A stretch of 64,000 nucleotides of DNA. It comes from Magicicada septendecula (taxonomy: Eukaryota > Arthropoda > Insecta > Hemiptera > Cicadidae). The DNA is taken from contig CM068375.1 in the NCBI GenBank assembly GCA_034769895.1, positions 255,295,542 to 255,359,541 of the forward strand, in the 5' to 3' direction. The stretch's first letter is position 1. Every line of letters begins with the position of its first letter. Of this stretch, positions 30,478 to 41,728 are shown piece after piece. Position numbers and translations under genes: made by a program. The notes beneath the pieces were generated by a model that was not told the DNA's origin, ran no database searches, and was given only the letters and a program-made list of their open reading frames with translations.

Positions 30478-31033
30478 TTTTTTTTTATATGCGGACGAGA
30501 TAAAACTTTGCCCGGCCGGCGACGCACACCACTGCTCGCGTCTGCTGCCTTCAGATGTTATTCGTCGACTGGGGAGAGAGTGCCCACAAGACTCCACACT
30601 ATAGCTTGTTGCTGAAAAGGAAAGGCACTGCCTTCAGGCTACGATTTTTTCGTCGTCGTACACGAAGTATGGACTGTCTATGTGCCAAATGAGCTAATGA
30701 TGTTAAGCGGTGACGATATAAGAGGCTTAGGTGGGTGGAGCCTCTAATTGATTTCCTCCGTCTCCAGAGCACATGGCAAGACAATCTTTCTGCTTCGCCA
30801 TTTTCGTAGCATCGGCTCCGACTGTTGTGCGTAGAAGCTGCGCCCGGGCTCGCGTATGCGCACACTGTACGTGACAAACATTCAGTTCCCAACAAGTATT
30901 GCGTTCTCTGACAACACCCAGCCGTTCATTGTTTGAATCCAACGCTATTTCATATGGGACTTGCCATGATAATACAAAATAAATTTAAATAAATTTAATG
31001 AAAAATAAAAGCCCCCTTTTTTGATACATTACA
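30478..31033 (-). repeat. A2: truncated 3' LTR
   Basis: Starts (minus strand) TGTAATGTATCAAAAAAGGGGG at 31033 and is closely similar to 45359-44800. A 17-base difference lies near the GTTCATTG motif. It ends at the junction with A1 near 30478. Confidence 0.75.
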
Positions 31034-31085
31034 ATACCCCCCCCCCCAATGAGAGGTTTTCTGCCGGAACAGAAAAACTCTCATT
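31034..31085 (-). promoter_or_regulatory. A2: polypurine tract with adjoining hairpin
   Basis: The plus strand shows ATA then eleven Cs (31037-31047), hence G11 on the element's strand directly before the LTR. That is the expected plus-strand primer. Next to it AATGAGAGGTTTTCTG (31048-31063) pairs with CAGAAAAACTCTCATT (31070-31085), 15 of 16 positions. Element Y has the same arrangement with different stem bases. Confidence 0.65.
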
Positions 31086-34000
31086 GCTAAACCCTAAGAG
31101 GATTAGTGAGGATATGGCGCCAACAATCCCCCTTTAATTCTTAGCACATCACGGGTAAACTACCCCCCTAGCTCTGCGACTATGGCTGCACCCGAACGAG
31201 ATTACTGGACTTCTCTGTTCGAGATCCCAACACCGTAAAATCGGACCGGTACACACCATAGTAACACCTAACCTCAAATCATTCCATCAAAAAATCAGAA
31301 GACTGGCCTTATACCATACCTGATCCTCAACCGATATGTTCCCCCTTACATACATACTGGGTTGCCTTTAGCAAGTACTGGGTGCGTACACATACTCATT
31401 ATTACATTAAATACACATTTACAATCTACTTCTTGATATCAAATTTCAAAAATAATTTCTATTTTATTTTCAATTTCATTTCTCAATTTAATTGGTTTGA
31501 CATTACGGTCTCAAATCAACTCAATTATATAAATTTTGTTCAATAAAGCAATAAACCCAAGTCCCTTATCAAAGATTCTCCTTTTAAGATGATTAATTTT
31601 ATTTACTTTAATTAATGAATTTAATTATAATTTTTTAAAATTCTAAAATTCTTCAAATGCCTTTATTTTATATCTACGCTTACTAACGAGATGCTCACAA
31701 TCATAATAAACAAATAAAAATAAACAACTTATTTCTACCATAGATTTAAAAAATAGCTACACTTGATTACAAAGATAACCTAAAATACACATCATGAATC
31801 AGCTGAACTCTTCTCTACTTATATTGAAACTTAAAATTTAACATAACATTTTTTACTGCCAAGAATAGAAAATTTTATTTATTTTTTTCCAAAAAATATT
31901 TCTTTTAATAATTTCCAAGAAAAGATAAAATTATTTAATTACATTAACTGACAAAAGAACCCATGAGTCAATTACGAGAAACATATCATGTCTCTTACCT
32001 CAGTCATCAGCTGATCTCTCTGGGTCAGGTGAATGACCTTACCCTAGATACACTACACAAAACTATACCATCAAAAATACATAACATATGTTTATAACTC
32101 TTACATTCTAACATAATAGAACATACTAAACAAAATATGATAAACATCTTCCCTACTTGAAACAATCTTTTCAAAATCAGTAAAGTCCTTTATAAAATTA
32201 TTATACAGAGCATAAAACATTTAAAGCAATTACTTCTGAACAACTTCTCTGCTGTAATCATCTCTTGAATCGAAATAGAATTATTTAATTAGCTTATCAG
32301 CTAGTCAGCATCATTAAGTTTTCAAATTTTAGTTCGTTACTCCCCTGAGTAACCTCCTTGCCACACACACTGTGACCCCCCCCCACTGGACTGTGGCGTC
32401 CAGCTACTTCCACAAGAACGGAAGTTTGTTAGGGGTAGACACTGCCTACCCCGTTCTTGCTTCAGCGTTATATAAAAAAATTCGGTATTACTGATGTCCG
32501 AGGACACCAGTAATCGTACTATAATGATTCACACACCCTTAATACGGCACTACCACCACCTTCGATGATAGCCGCTGTTCCATAGTTATGTAGGTTCCCC
32601 TGAGTTACCCCCCGGTTAATTTCTAAGTTCACCAATTTAGAATATATTTACATTATAAATCCACGGTCAGGTTTCAGTGAAGCCATGACCGCCCGAAAGT
32701 TGGGGAAACTACTAAAAGACATATAAGGTTTACTCTTATACTGTTACTACAATTCTCAGATGGTAAGCTCTTATATGTTTGGTTATTTTATTATTTAATT
32801 TTCCTATACCCTAACAAACCTAATACAACATCATTAAACATAGTATACTCATAATTCACATTGTTGTTATTACCTTAAAATAAACAATTCACATTTAAGT
32901 TTGATCAGAAATTACACACCTTACAGCTTTATTTTTTTTCAAATTGTATTAAATCTTTTACTTGTTTCATTTATTATTGCATTTTAACTATGATTTTCTA
33001 ATTAACCTTTTCTTCGTTTATTGGTTTGGGCGATTCTCCGTTATTCATCGTAATTCGATTTACCAAATGGGCACTAAAATCTAAACTTACCCCCTTTTTC
33101 CTTCTATCCACCATTCACAGATTTACATTTGTACCAACAATCTGTACCAACAAACCGATCTCTCCAAAATATTTACCAATAATTCTCTAACTCGGACACT
33201 TAATTCATTCTCCACTTATAACAAAATATTCGCTACCCTCTTTGTACCTAGGATGTGTGTTCCCTCCCCTCTAATTAGCATATGCAACCTCTTGCCCCTC
33301 CATTCCACGGCAATCACACCCCCTTAAACCCTCTACTACCCGCCACAACGCCTTTCGTTGAGGACTCCTTACCACACCACCCTCTTTACAAAATATCACC
33401 ATCACTTATTTACTCTCCAATTACATTACTCCCATTTCTCTACATATAATCACTCCCTCTACTGTGTCCCTACTATTACCCTGTTTCTGTGTTACTTATA
33501 TTCCAAAATTCTTATTCTCTCTAACACCCATTTAAACTTACCTTTGACCAACTTAAATGTCTTATTGAAATACTTATTATCACCCAAACATTTTACAACA
33601 TATTACATTAAGTTACCCATTGAAAATTATATTAGAAAACTCATAACTACCTCAAATTTACTTTCACCATTTAATTTAAAACATTTTAAACACATGTAAA
33701 CATTTTACTTTATTTACTTGTATTATAAACTTCATACTTATAGTACATTACTCAAAACACATGATTCCTGTTATTGACACAAAATTATAAACAATTCATC
33801 ACCACCAAATCATGTACACAACTCCATGTATCTTCTGAAACATTATAACAATAATATGATTCCACAACTATAAACACATTTTACATTTCTTCATTTACTA
33901 TTTATTATCAAATTCCAATCTCATAAAATCATTTAAATTCATTAGCAACATTTCTTTATACAACATTTTAAATTAATCAATTAATACATCTCAAATTATT

Positions 34001-34329
34001 TAATTCAATCAATTATTTAAAACACAACATATTTTAATTACATTCTTCCAAAACAATTACAATTCATTTATTATCATCTTCATACTTATTCCCATTATTT
34101 ATTTAGTCTGCCAAAATATTATTATTATTATTATTACATCAATTTCTACTACATACACACATTGTTTACATCAAATACATTTTACAACACAAACGCAATT
34201 AATTTCACTATAAATTTATTTACAATTCTTCGTCATTAATTTTTCTGTTTACCACACCTCATTTCATAAGTTAGCAAGGTCATTACCATAAACTAAAATA
34301 TTTAAAATGTCCATTCACTGATTTTTTAT
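31086..34329 (-). other. A2: long noncoding region with conserved patches
   Basis: 3.2 kb with no coding signal. Patches near 31086-31380, 32330-32720 and 33230-33400 match element Y at 56837-57125, 59110-59540 and 58170-58360. The rest is AT-rich and diverged. Shared phrases include actggacttctc with gagatcccaacaccg, accgcccgaaa and gccgctgttcc. Short plus-strand frames here are chance openings. Confidence 0.6.
32664..32691 (-). promoter_or_regulatory. A2: conserved hairpin before GCCCGAAA
   Basis: CGGTCA...TGACCG closes an extended imperfect stem directly followed by CCCGAAAGT. Y has CGGTTA...TAACCG in the same place followed by CCCGAAAAG, so a base pair has changed on both sides. Confidence 0.5.
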
Positions 34330-35451
34330 TTAACCACCATCATCATACAATAACCTGATGTATTTATAACATAACTCATTCTTATCGACATACATTACAT
34401 TATAATTATTATTGTAATGACTACTTTCGTTAATTATATTGACACAGTAATTAACTACATTTTTGTCTCCCATTATTTCATAAAGCCCGTCTACCTTGGT
34501 AATTTTTGTTCTGTTTCCGTCAGTATTTTTAGTCAACATAAGGTAAGTTATTTTATCATCATATTCCTCCACTATATCCATCACAACATCAGGTAAGTTT
34601 TCATCATTTACAACCATATCATCAAAATAATCCTCCATCTCTATTTCACAAAGTAAGTATTTTATATCGTCTATTTCCTTCAATTCTAACCTCTTTTTCA
34701 ACTCTTTATAACTCCTACTTAACGTAAATAACTCTATTTCTTCATCTACACACAACTCTCTCTCTAATGTCTCTCATCATCATAACACCTGTCACAACAC
34801 CACTGACCTACTTCATACCATGCAAAGGGCAACATAAAATCACTCAAATACTTCCTGGCTTTACCAGATACATCACCACAAAAACTTAAGGGACCCTTTG
34901 GAGACACCATGTCTCCCACATAACTACTGGAGGAAACATTGTCCTCATAACACCACGGTGAAACCCCTGTTTCACTATATACTTGGGGAAAATTTGCCCT
35001 TTGCCCACCTAACCTCTCTTCACACACACTCCCCATTTCATCAACACTTTCTCTGCTCACAACCTTATTCTCTAAACACCACGTTTTTAATTACCTCATT
35101 GTTATCACTTGTGAACTCATTATTATAATTATCGTTATTACTCACCTTGTCTGCCGCCACCTGTTTTGCATTTAAATTAACGCCATCACTGTTAATACAT
35201 ATATCTCCGTTATTTTCGTTTGTGTTGTTCTTACCTGTATTTATTACCCACACTCCCATTCTCTCAATATTTCGTTCTAATTTGCTAACGTTACTGGTAA
35301 ATATCTCATTGGTTTTCCCCACATTTTTATGGATTTCATTAATATGGTTTTTTAAGTCACTGAAATTGCTTTCACATTTGATTTTTTGTTCGTGTATTTC
35401 GCTTTTCAACTCATCAAATTTATTATCAAACTTTTCCTCATTACTATCTAA
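34330..35451 (-). pseudogene. A2: Gag-like ORF, C-terminal part
   Basis: Three overlapping frames on the minus strand (35409-35065, 35060-34764, 34755-34330) together match residues about 110-402 of the Y protein. Coiled coil with MGVWVINTGK comes first. The next piece has GQRANFP (GQRGNFP in Y), then CVDEEIELF...LYEI and the tail LCYKYIRLLYDDGG. The breaks between frames are indels. The N-terminal part lies beyond nested element W, at 43420-43727. Confidence 0.65.
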
Positions 35452-35455
35452 ACGT

Positions 35456-38400
35456 TGTAATAATACTGATTATGTTTATAAGAAAAAAGTTATTGTTTAT
35501 TAATTTAATCGTTTAATTAATTAATTGATTAACTAATTAATTATTAAATATGTTTTTTAATTATATTTTTTAATTGCTTTCAATGTGATTAAGTTAATGT
35601 ATGTTAAAATATTTGTTTCACAAGTGTTAATCTAGTTATGTCACTCGGGTCAGGTATTCTCTCTTCTAACCCAGCTCCTCTTCTTCTTCTTGATATATTT
35701 TTCTAATAATTCTAATTTATGTTGAGAAGAAAGAAAAAGCTAATATTTATAATACAAATAATAATAAAAACAAGTATTTGAAATATTCTAATATTTATTT
35801 TTAAAAATTGTGCTCCAAGATTACGCACATCGATAATGGCTGTGGCTGAGACTCACCTCAGTTCGATTGTGATAAAAGACAAAAATATAATATTGCAAAA
35901 TTAATTAGTTGAGTTCTTTTAACTGTCGAAATGGTCAGAGAAGGGCAAGCAACTAGATACAATACTTACAATTACTTCAGTCTTAACTATTATTCTATAA
36001 AAATAAGATGATTCAGAAAATATATCAATGAATAAGTAAAATTTTGAACCAATTCGTAGAATGACGTCACTGGCTCGTGAAGGCTGTGTTCGCTTCGGTT
36101 GCTCAGTAACAAAAAGATGGCTGCAGTTCACCTCAGTTTTCTGCTACACACGCCAACTTCTATGTTTGGTCTGCTCCCTCAAATATAAATGTGTATTCCT
36201 TCCTCTGCGATGTTGTAGTACCTCTGGAAAATTGTGTGAAGTGTTTTCTTCTCCTCGGCGATGTTGTTGGTGATTGTGCTGTGTTCCGTGTTCAAAAATT
36301 CTGTTGAGTTCGTTGTCCAGATAATATTGGTGTTGAATTAAATTTTCTCAAAATGGTGGTTGATTTCTCGTGCTCTCGGTTTGAATCGGATTATTATGGT
36401 GATTCGTTTTCGTTCCGTTATCGGTTCAGTTGTTATGTTGTTAAATTTCAGTAGTTAACCTCTGTAGTATTTTTCTAAGATGGCACTTCAATGTTTTACA
36501 ACCATTTATATTTTTCAGATCTTCCGTCCGTAAATTTTGATCTGCACACATTCACGATTAACACGATTAACTTTACCACCTTAAAGTCGTCGTTTTAGGT
36601 GGTAATTTCTAAAATATCTTTTTCTCCTTCCCATTGTCTGTAAAAATCTACATGTCTTGGATTTGATTTCAACTCATAAAAATACATGACAAGTTTTCCT
36701 ATTTATTGCTGTAACTTAATTATTTATTAATTTTATGAAAATTTAACTATCTAGCAATATTCTTGTGCTAATTTTACATAATTCAATATATAACTTGACC
36801 TATTATAAGTTCAAATAAGCCCAAAATTTACATTTTTTGATATTTCTTATAGGCCATATTATTTTTTTACATAATTAGTAATTAAATGGTTTATAAGTGA
36901 TTTTATGTTAACATTTTCTTTAAATAATTTTACTCACTTCATGATTATTGCTTGTTGTTAATAATTTGTTGTTATAATACTTCAATATTGACTAATTTAC
37001 ATTTTATCTGAATTGAGATCCTTGTTAGGCCTTGTATTATATATTTCCAAATAAAGTTAATTATCCTTTTGTCATTACATTTACTAATATTTGTTTTACA
37101 TTGACTTATTTCTATTAATTATATACAGTTCTATTGAAATTATTCATTTGGATTTGACTCTATAGTAGTAGTTGATTTTGGTCTAAAATGCTGTTTTGTT
37201 TTTCTATTGGGTTTTTTAATTAGTTTGCCCTATTATTCCTTATATGGTTTACAATAAAAAAAAAAATATATTCATGTTATCTTCTTGCCTTCTCTGCCTT
37301 AACAAAACTTTGAAATTATTGAACATTATTTAAATACAACGTAACATCTTATATCTATTATTTTTCATATATCACCTAATGATCACAAAAATATCTTATA
37401 CCTATTATTTTTTATATATATTTTGATTAAAATAAAACATCTTGTTACTAATAATACTTTCAGTCATTAACTGTCCTTTGTATTTATGTTTCCTTTTGTA
37501 ACAATTTAACTATAATAAAAACATCTTATTACTAATAATACTTTCAGTCATTAACTGTCCTTTGTATTTATGTTTCTTCTGGTAACAACTTAACTGTGAT
37601 AAAAACATCTTATATCTATTATTTTTTATTATATATAATCTTTAAAACACTTGTATTACTAATAACATTCTCAGTCATTAGACTGTCTTTTATTCTTATG
37701 TTTTTTATATTGTATCACTCTACACTAATGGTAGTCTTTTTTAAATAATTTTTATTTCCTTCATTATTTATTGATTATAGTTTTTTCACTATGTTATTCA
37801 CTACACTCACTGTAGTCTCTAACTTTTATTATATTTTATTATGGTATTTCACCTTATATTTTCTACACTAATGGTAGTCGTTTTATTTGTTTCTACACTA
37901 TGGTAGTCCTTTGTTTGTTTCTATACTATGGTAGTCCTTTGTTTGTTCTTAAATTAGGTTTACATCTAGTTTACAATTTAATTTGATTGTATTGTATCCT
38001 GTAACTTGAGTTACTGGGTCTGACATTTATTAGGCTCAATTCTGTCTAAATTGGGTATGTATTCTTTCATAATATTTTGGGAATAGCCCTCCTTGTTTCT
38101 ATATTCCTTGTATGAAACTTGACGTAGTTTGTCTCTTCTTTCTTATTCTGTAAGTATTTCTACATTTTTGAGTTTTCATGTTCTCATGTCATTAATTCAA
38201 TGAATCTTACTTGATTATTCTGTTTCATTTATTTTTCATTTACAGCTCCTCATCTTATTTCATTTATTTTTCTATTTGTCTTCTCATTTACTGCTCCTCA
38301 ACCTACTGGGTATATTGATGTTGTACTGGGGTTTTATATAGATAGTTTCTTTTATATGGACCAAGAGTTTTCTTTGTTATTGAGTTTATTTTTATTAATA

Positions 38401-38533
38401 TTTTATCGACTATAATGATCAGCTTCTTTAATTCATTTTTAACCATTTATCTTTCTCATTCACTATTGATAGTTTCTTCTTTTTTAATGTTGTATTAAGT
38501 TAAATTTTAAGGTGATAATTCTGTTATGCTACA
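35456..38533 (-). repeat. W: 3' LTR (3.08 kb)
   Basis: It contains about 1.32 kb (36800-38123) missing from the other LTR; the missing piece is bounded by AACTTGAC direct repeats. Internal tandem repeats lie at 37430-37935. Small open frames (e.g. 36061-36273) also appear in the other LTR with changes and are not supported as genes. Confidence 0.75.
37430..37935. repeat. W LTR: about 84-bp repeats and TGGTAGTC repeats
   Basis: TTTCAGTCATTAACTGTCC recurs near 37460 and 37545, and in diverged form near 37670, after CATCTTRTTACTAATAA. From 37720 several CACTAATGGTAGTC or CACTATGGTAGTCCTTTGTT units follow. Found only in the 3' LTR. Confidence 0.7.
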
Positions 38534-39898
38534 TATGCTCTCCTGTAAAAGTGATTAGTTCAGATCATACTCTTAGTATGGATGAAATAATTACTACTAA
38601 TTCTTTTTATTTACCATATTTTTATTCGTGATTTCACTTTATATACCTTCCTTTTCCACCAATGTTCTCTCTCAGATGATATGTATCCCCTTCATTAGCT
38701 TCTTTATTCATTAGTAAGTAATCTTTAATCTTATGTATATCATTATTATCATATATTTTTTCTTCCTTATTCGGTGCTTCCTCACCGGTATGTTTACTCC
38801 CTAACATTCCCTAACATGTGAGCTGGAACAGTTCAGAGTGGCACATTTCGGCTTCATTCTCTGCTGACCAATACTTCACTTAACTGAGCTCAGAGGAATT
38901 ATCATCTCTGCTCAAAATATAAGACTGATGGAATTTCTCTACATCCAGTCATAAAAATTAAAAATCATTAAAAGTAGTCTCTTTCGACTAATAATAAACA
39001 TCCTTGGATTCTTCACTTCATAATATTTTATATTAATTAATACTTTTATACACTTGACTCGTCTTCTCTATCAAAGCTCATTCCATATTATGTGGCTTAG
39101 GTATGTGGTATAATATACATTTCATCGTTTCATCATTTCATCTTTTCATCTTGTTTACATAGTAATTAGCATTTATATAGATTTTTTTTTCATTTGGTAT
39201 TCAATGAGTCATTCTGTTGCTCATGGCATAACATTAATTCCTTCTTCTATTAATTATCACTATAATAGTGGTTATTACAACAATATTATCATTATGGTAC
39301 CAGGGTTTTTGGTTTCTGGTCTTAATATTTGGTTTTTATTTAGTTGGTTCTTCTTCCGTGTTTCATCTTCATCAAATTATTTTCATTGTGAGTCTTGTTT
39401 AAATTATTTTGGAAAAATTATAAAATATTCCTTTCTTCATTTAAAATTTCTGTATAATTTTTGTCTTAAATTGTCTCATTTACATGGTTTATAATAGTTG
39501 TTATAGTTATCATAGTCATTATTACAATACAAACCGTAGTATAGTTTTTATAACTGTGATAGTTTATTAAAGGTTTTTCCTTAGTTTATTAAAGGTTTTT
39601 CCTTTTTCAAACTGTTTCTTATGAATATTTGCTACACCTTCTTCTTATGACACTTTTAATATTCATGGATATCTTTTCCTTGTAATATTAAATTATTCAA
39701 TTGTTTGATATTGGTTGTTCTCATTATTTACTGGAACATGTTCTTTTTTGCTTTGTCTCTGGAGATTTTGAGAAAGTTTACACATTTGTATTTCATTTAT
39801 TCTCAAATTCTTTTATGTAAGAGTTCACTCAAATTATGAGTGTAATTTGTTCTTACGTTTTCAGAATTTTGTAGTGTTTCTTACAAAAATTCTTTTCA

Positions 39899-39938
<40 letters not shown>

Positions 39939-40366
39939 ATCGTTTTTCAAATAATTTGTGTAAGTTGTTTTTACTAATTTTTAGAATTTAGATGTTTTTT
40001 TTTACTAAATTCGTTTTGTTCATATAATAATTATTTCGAATAGTTCGTGTAAGTTGGTCTTACTATTTTTAGAATTTTGATATTTTTTTCTTGCTAAATC
40101 CGTTTTGTCTATAATAGTTTTTTTCAAATAATTCTTGTAAGTTGTTCTTACTAATTTTTAGAATTTTGACATTTTTTTCAAAATTGCTTTTATACATGTA
40201 ATAATTATTTCCAAAAGTTCGTGTAAGTTGTTCTTACTATTTTTAGAATTTAGATATTTTGATAATGTTTTCCAAAATTCTTTTATTTCATATAATAATT
40301 ATTTCGAATAGTTCGTGTAAGTTGTTCTTACTATTTTTAGAATTTAGATATTTTTTCTTGCTTTTC
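38534..40366 (-). other. W: internal noncoding region
   Basis: AT- and T-rich on the plus strand with no supported ORF. CTCTCCTG next to the LTR (GGAGAG on the element strand) is a weak polypurine-tract candidate. A (TA)n run occupies about 39899-39940. Confidence 0.5.
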
Positions 40367-40390
40367 TTACAACATTCCTTTATATAATAG
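39940..40390. repeat. W: about 88-bp tandem repeat, five copies
   Basis: GTGTAAGTTG-type anchors occur near 39958, 40047, 40134, 40221 and 40315, spacings 87-94. Each unit carries TTACTATTTTTAGAATTT and ATAATAATTATTTC-like segments. Confidence 0.85.
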
Positions 40391-40699
40391 GTCTTTAAAA
40401 TAGTTCTTGCTGTCCGGACCACCATTGTTTTCAGAAATATTTCTGTTCTTGTGACATCTATCGCTTCTCTCTTGTATTCCCTTTTTTCTGTTGTTTTTTT
40501 TCTCCCTTGTTTCAAAGCTTATTTGAATCATTTTATAATATTGTTTATTAAACCAATATGTCTCTGGTTTATCCAGGATGAATGATATCACAGATTTTTT
40601 ACCATGTGTTTCTGGTCCATCAATGACTAATGACAACATTGATAATTTCCCACGTATTTTTATCTCTGGTATTTCCCATTTATCTCTGGTATTTCCCAT
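40367..40699 (-). CDS. W: possible continuation of the coiled-coil ORF
   Basis: 110 residues, basic, overlapping the end of the larger W ORF in another frame. The segment DKWEIPEIK repeats the end of that ORF because of a 20-bp tandem repeat at 40663-40722 (ATTTATCTCTGGTATTTCCC). This may be a real downstream part after a repeat-driven frameshift. No known domain. Confidence 0.35.
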   Translation of the reverse strand: MGNTRDKWEIPEIKIRGKLSMLSLVIDGPETHGKKSVISFILDKPETYWFNKQYYKMIQISFETREKKNNRKKGIQERSDRCHKNRNISENNGGPDSKNYFKDLLYKGML

Positions 40700-41379
40700 T
40701 TATCTCTGGTCTTTTCCAAGTTGTAAACTGTAGTTTTATGGTAAGTCATTATTGAAATTACTTTTAATCTCCTCCTATAATCTCTAACATTCATGATTTC
40801 CTTATTGTTGGTAATTGGGATATTCAGTACATTAATTAAACCACTGTGCATCATCTCCAATTCTTCCTGTGTTTTTATTAAATTCCTTGGATGCATTCTT
40901 CTCATTTTCTTTGATTTCATTTGCCTGTGTTTAATATTTTCTTGGTTTTTGTCAGGTTTAATTTCAGATGATAATTCACTTGTTTTTTCTTTATTTTCTA
41001 TTTCCTTACTTAATTGTTCCATGTTTTTATCGTCTGGTATTTCTTCTACCTCTCTTTTGTTGTCATCTTTTATTTCTTTGGTTCTATCATTTCTTAATTC
41101 TTCTCTCCGCCGTTTGCTATCGTTTATTTGATCATCTAGTTTCTTATTGACCTTTTCTAGTTGGTTTCTCAATTCTTCCTTATCCGTGGAGTTCATTTTT
41201 GTCATCATAATATGGAACAATTCCATTATCCTCTCCATTTTCGTATCTTCTTTTTGTATTGGTTCTGCTGGAGGTAACGTCAACTCCACATCTTCCACGG
41301 GTGTCGCCTCCTTATCCTCCATATCTATTTCTTTTTCGGCCTCCGCCGCTCTTTTCTTCGATGTTGCCCTCCTGTGCAT
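40660..41379 (-). CDS. W: coiled-coil Gag-like ORF
   Basis: 239 residues from ATG, starting basic (MHRRATSKKRA), then an acidic stretch. A Lys/Glu-rich coiled coil follows from about residue 45 to 150 (ELRNQLEKVNKKLDDQIND and similar) and then a basic RRMHPRNL region. It lies about 100 bases inside the primer site, the normal gag position. It is not obviously homologous to the A/Y protein. The role is inferred from position and composition only. Confidence 0.55.
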   Translation of the reverse strand: MHRRATSKKRAAEAEKEIDMEDKEATPVEDVELTLPPAEPIQKEDTKMERIMELFHIMMTKMNSTDKEELRNQLEKVNKKLDDQINDSKRRREELRNDRTKEIKDDNKREVEEIPDDKNMEQLSKEIENKEKTSELSSEIKPDKNQENIKHRQMKSKKMRRMHPRNLIKTQEELEMMHSGLINVLNIPITNNKEIMNVRDYRRRLKVISIMTYHKTTVYNLEKTRDKWEIPEINGKYQR

Positions 41380-41423
41380 CTTGCTTCTTCTTCTGACCTG
41401 TTAACAGCTGCCAAGCTAAAAGT

Positions 41424-41728
41424 AGGAAATTGGGCGATTTGTTTTTATTCTTATAGGCCTATCAATTCCTATTTTAAGCCCCTAAAGTAATAAGCCAATT
41501 TGTAATAAAACGGGTTTATCACAAATAATGATTATGTTTATAAGAAAAAAGGTTTTATTGTTTATTAATTTAATCGTTTAATTAATTAATTGGTTAAAAC
41601 CTTTTTTCTTATAAACATAATCATTATTTGTGATAAACCCGTTTTATTACAAATTGGCTTATTACTTTAGGGGCTTAACATAGGAATTGATAGGCCTATA
41701 AGAATAAAAACAATTCGCCCAGTTTCCT
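41424..41728. repeat. W: inverted duplication across the LTR/primer-site junction
   Basis: Arms of 133 bases (41424-41556 and 41596-41728) with a 39-base spacer. The left arm is the native junction: leader, primer site and the first 56 bases of the LTR. The right arm is an inverted copy lying inside the 5' LTR at a TTAATTGGTT site and is absent from the other LTR. The arms match nearly perfectly. Confidence 0.88.
41480..41497 (-). other. W: primer binding site candidate
   Basis: On the minus strand, two bases after the LTR end (TTATTACA), comes TGGCTTATTACTTTAGGG. The position and TGG start fit a primer site; the matching tRNA is not identified. Confidence 0.4.

Noticed and set aside
33358..33699. 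113-residue plus-strand ORF in A2 noncoding region
   Set aside because: Antisense to A2, strongly CT/AT biased, not preserved in Y.
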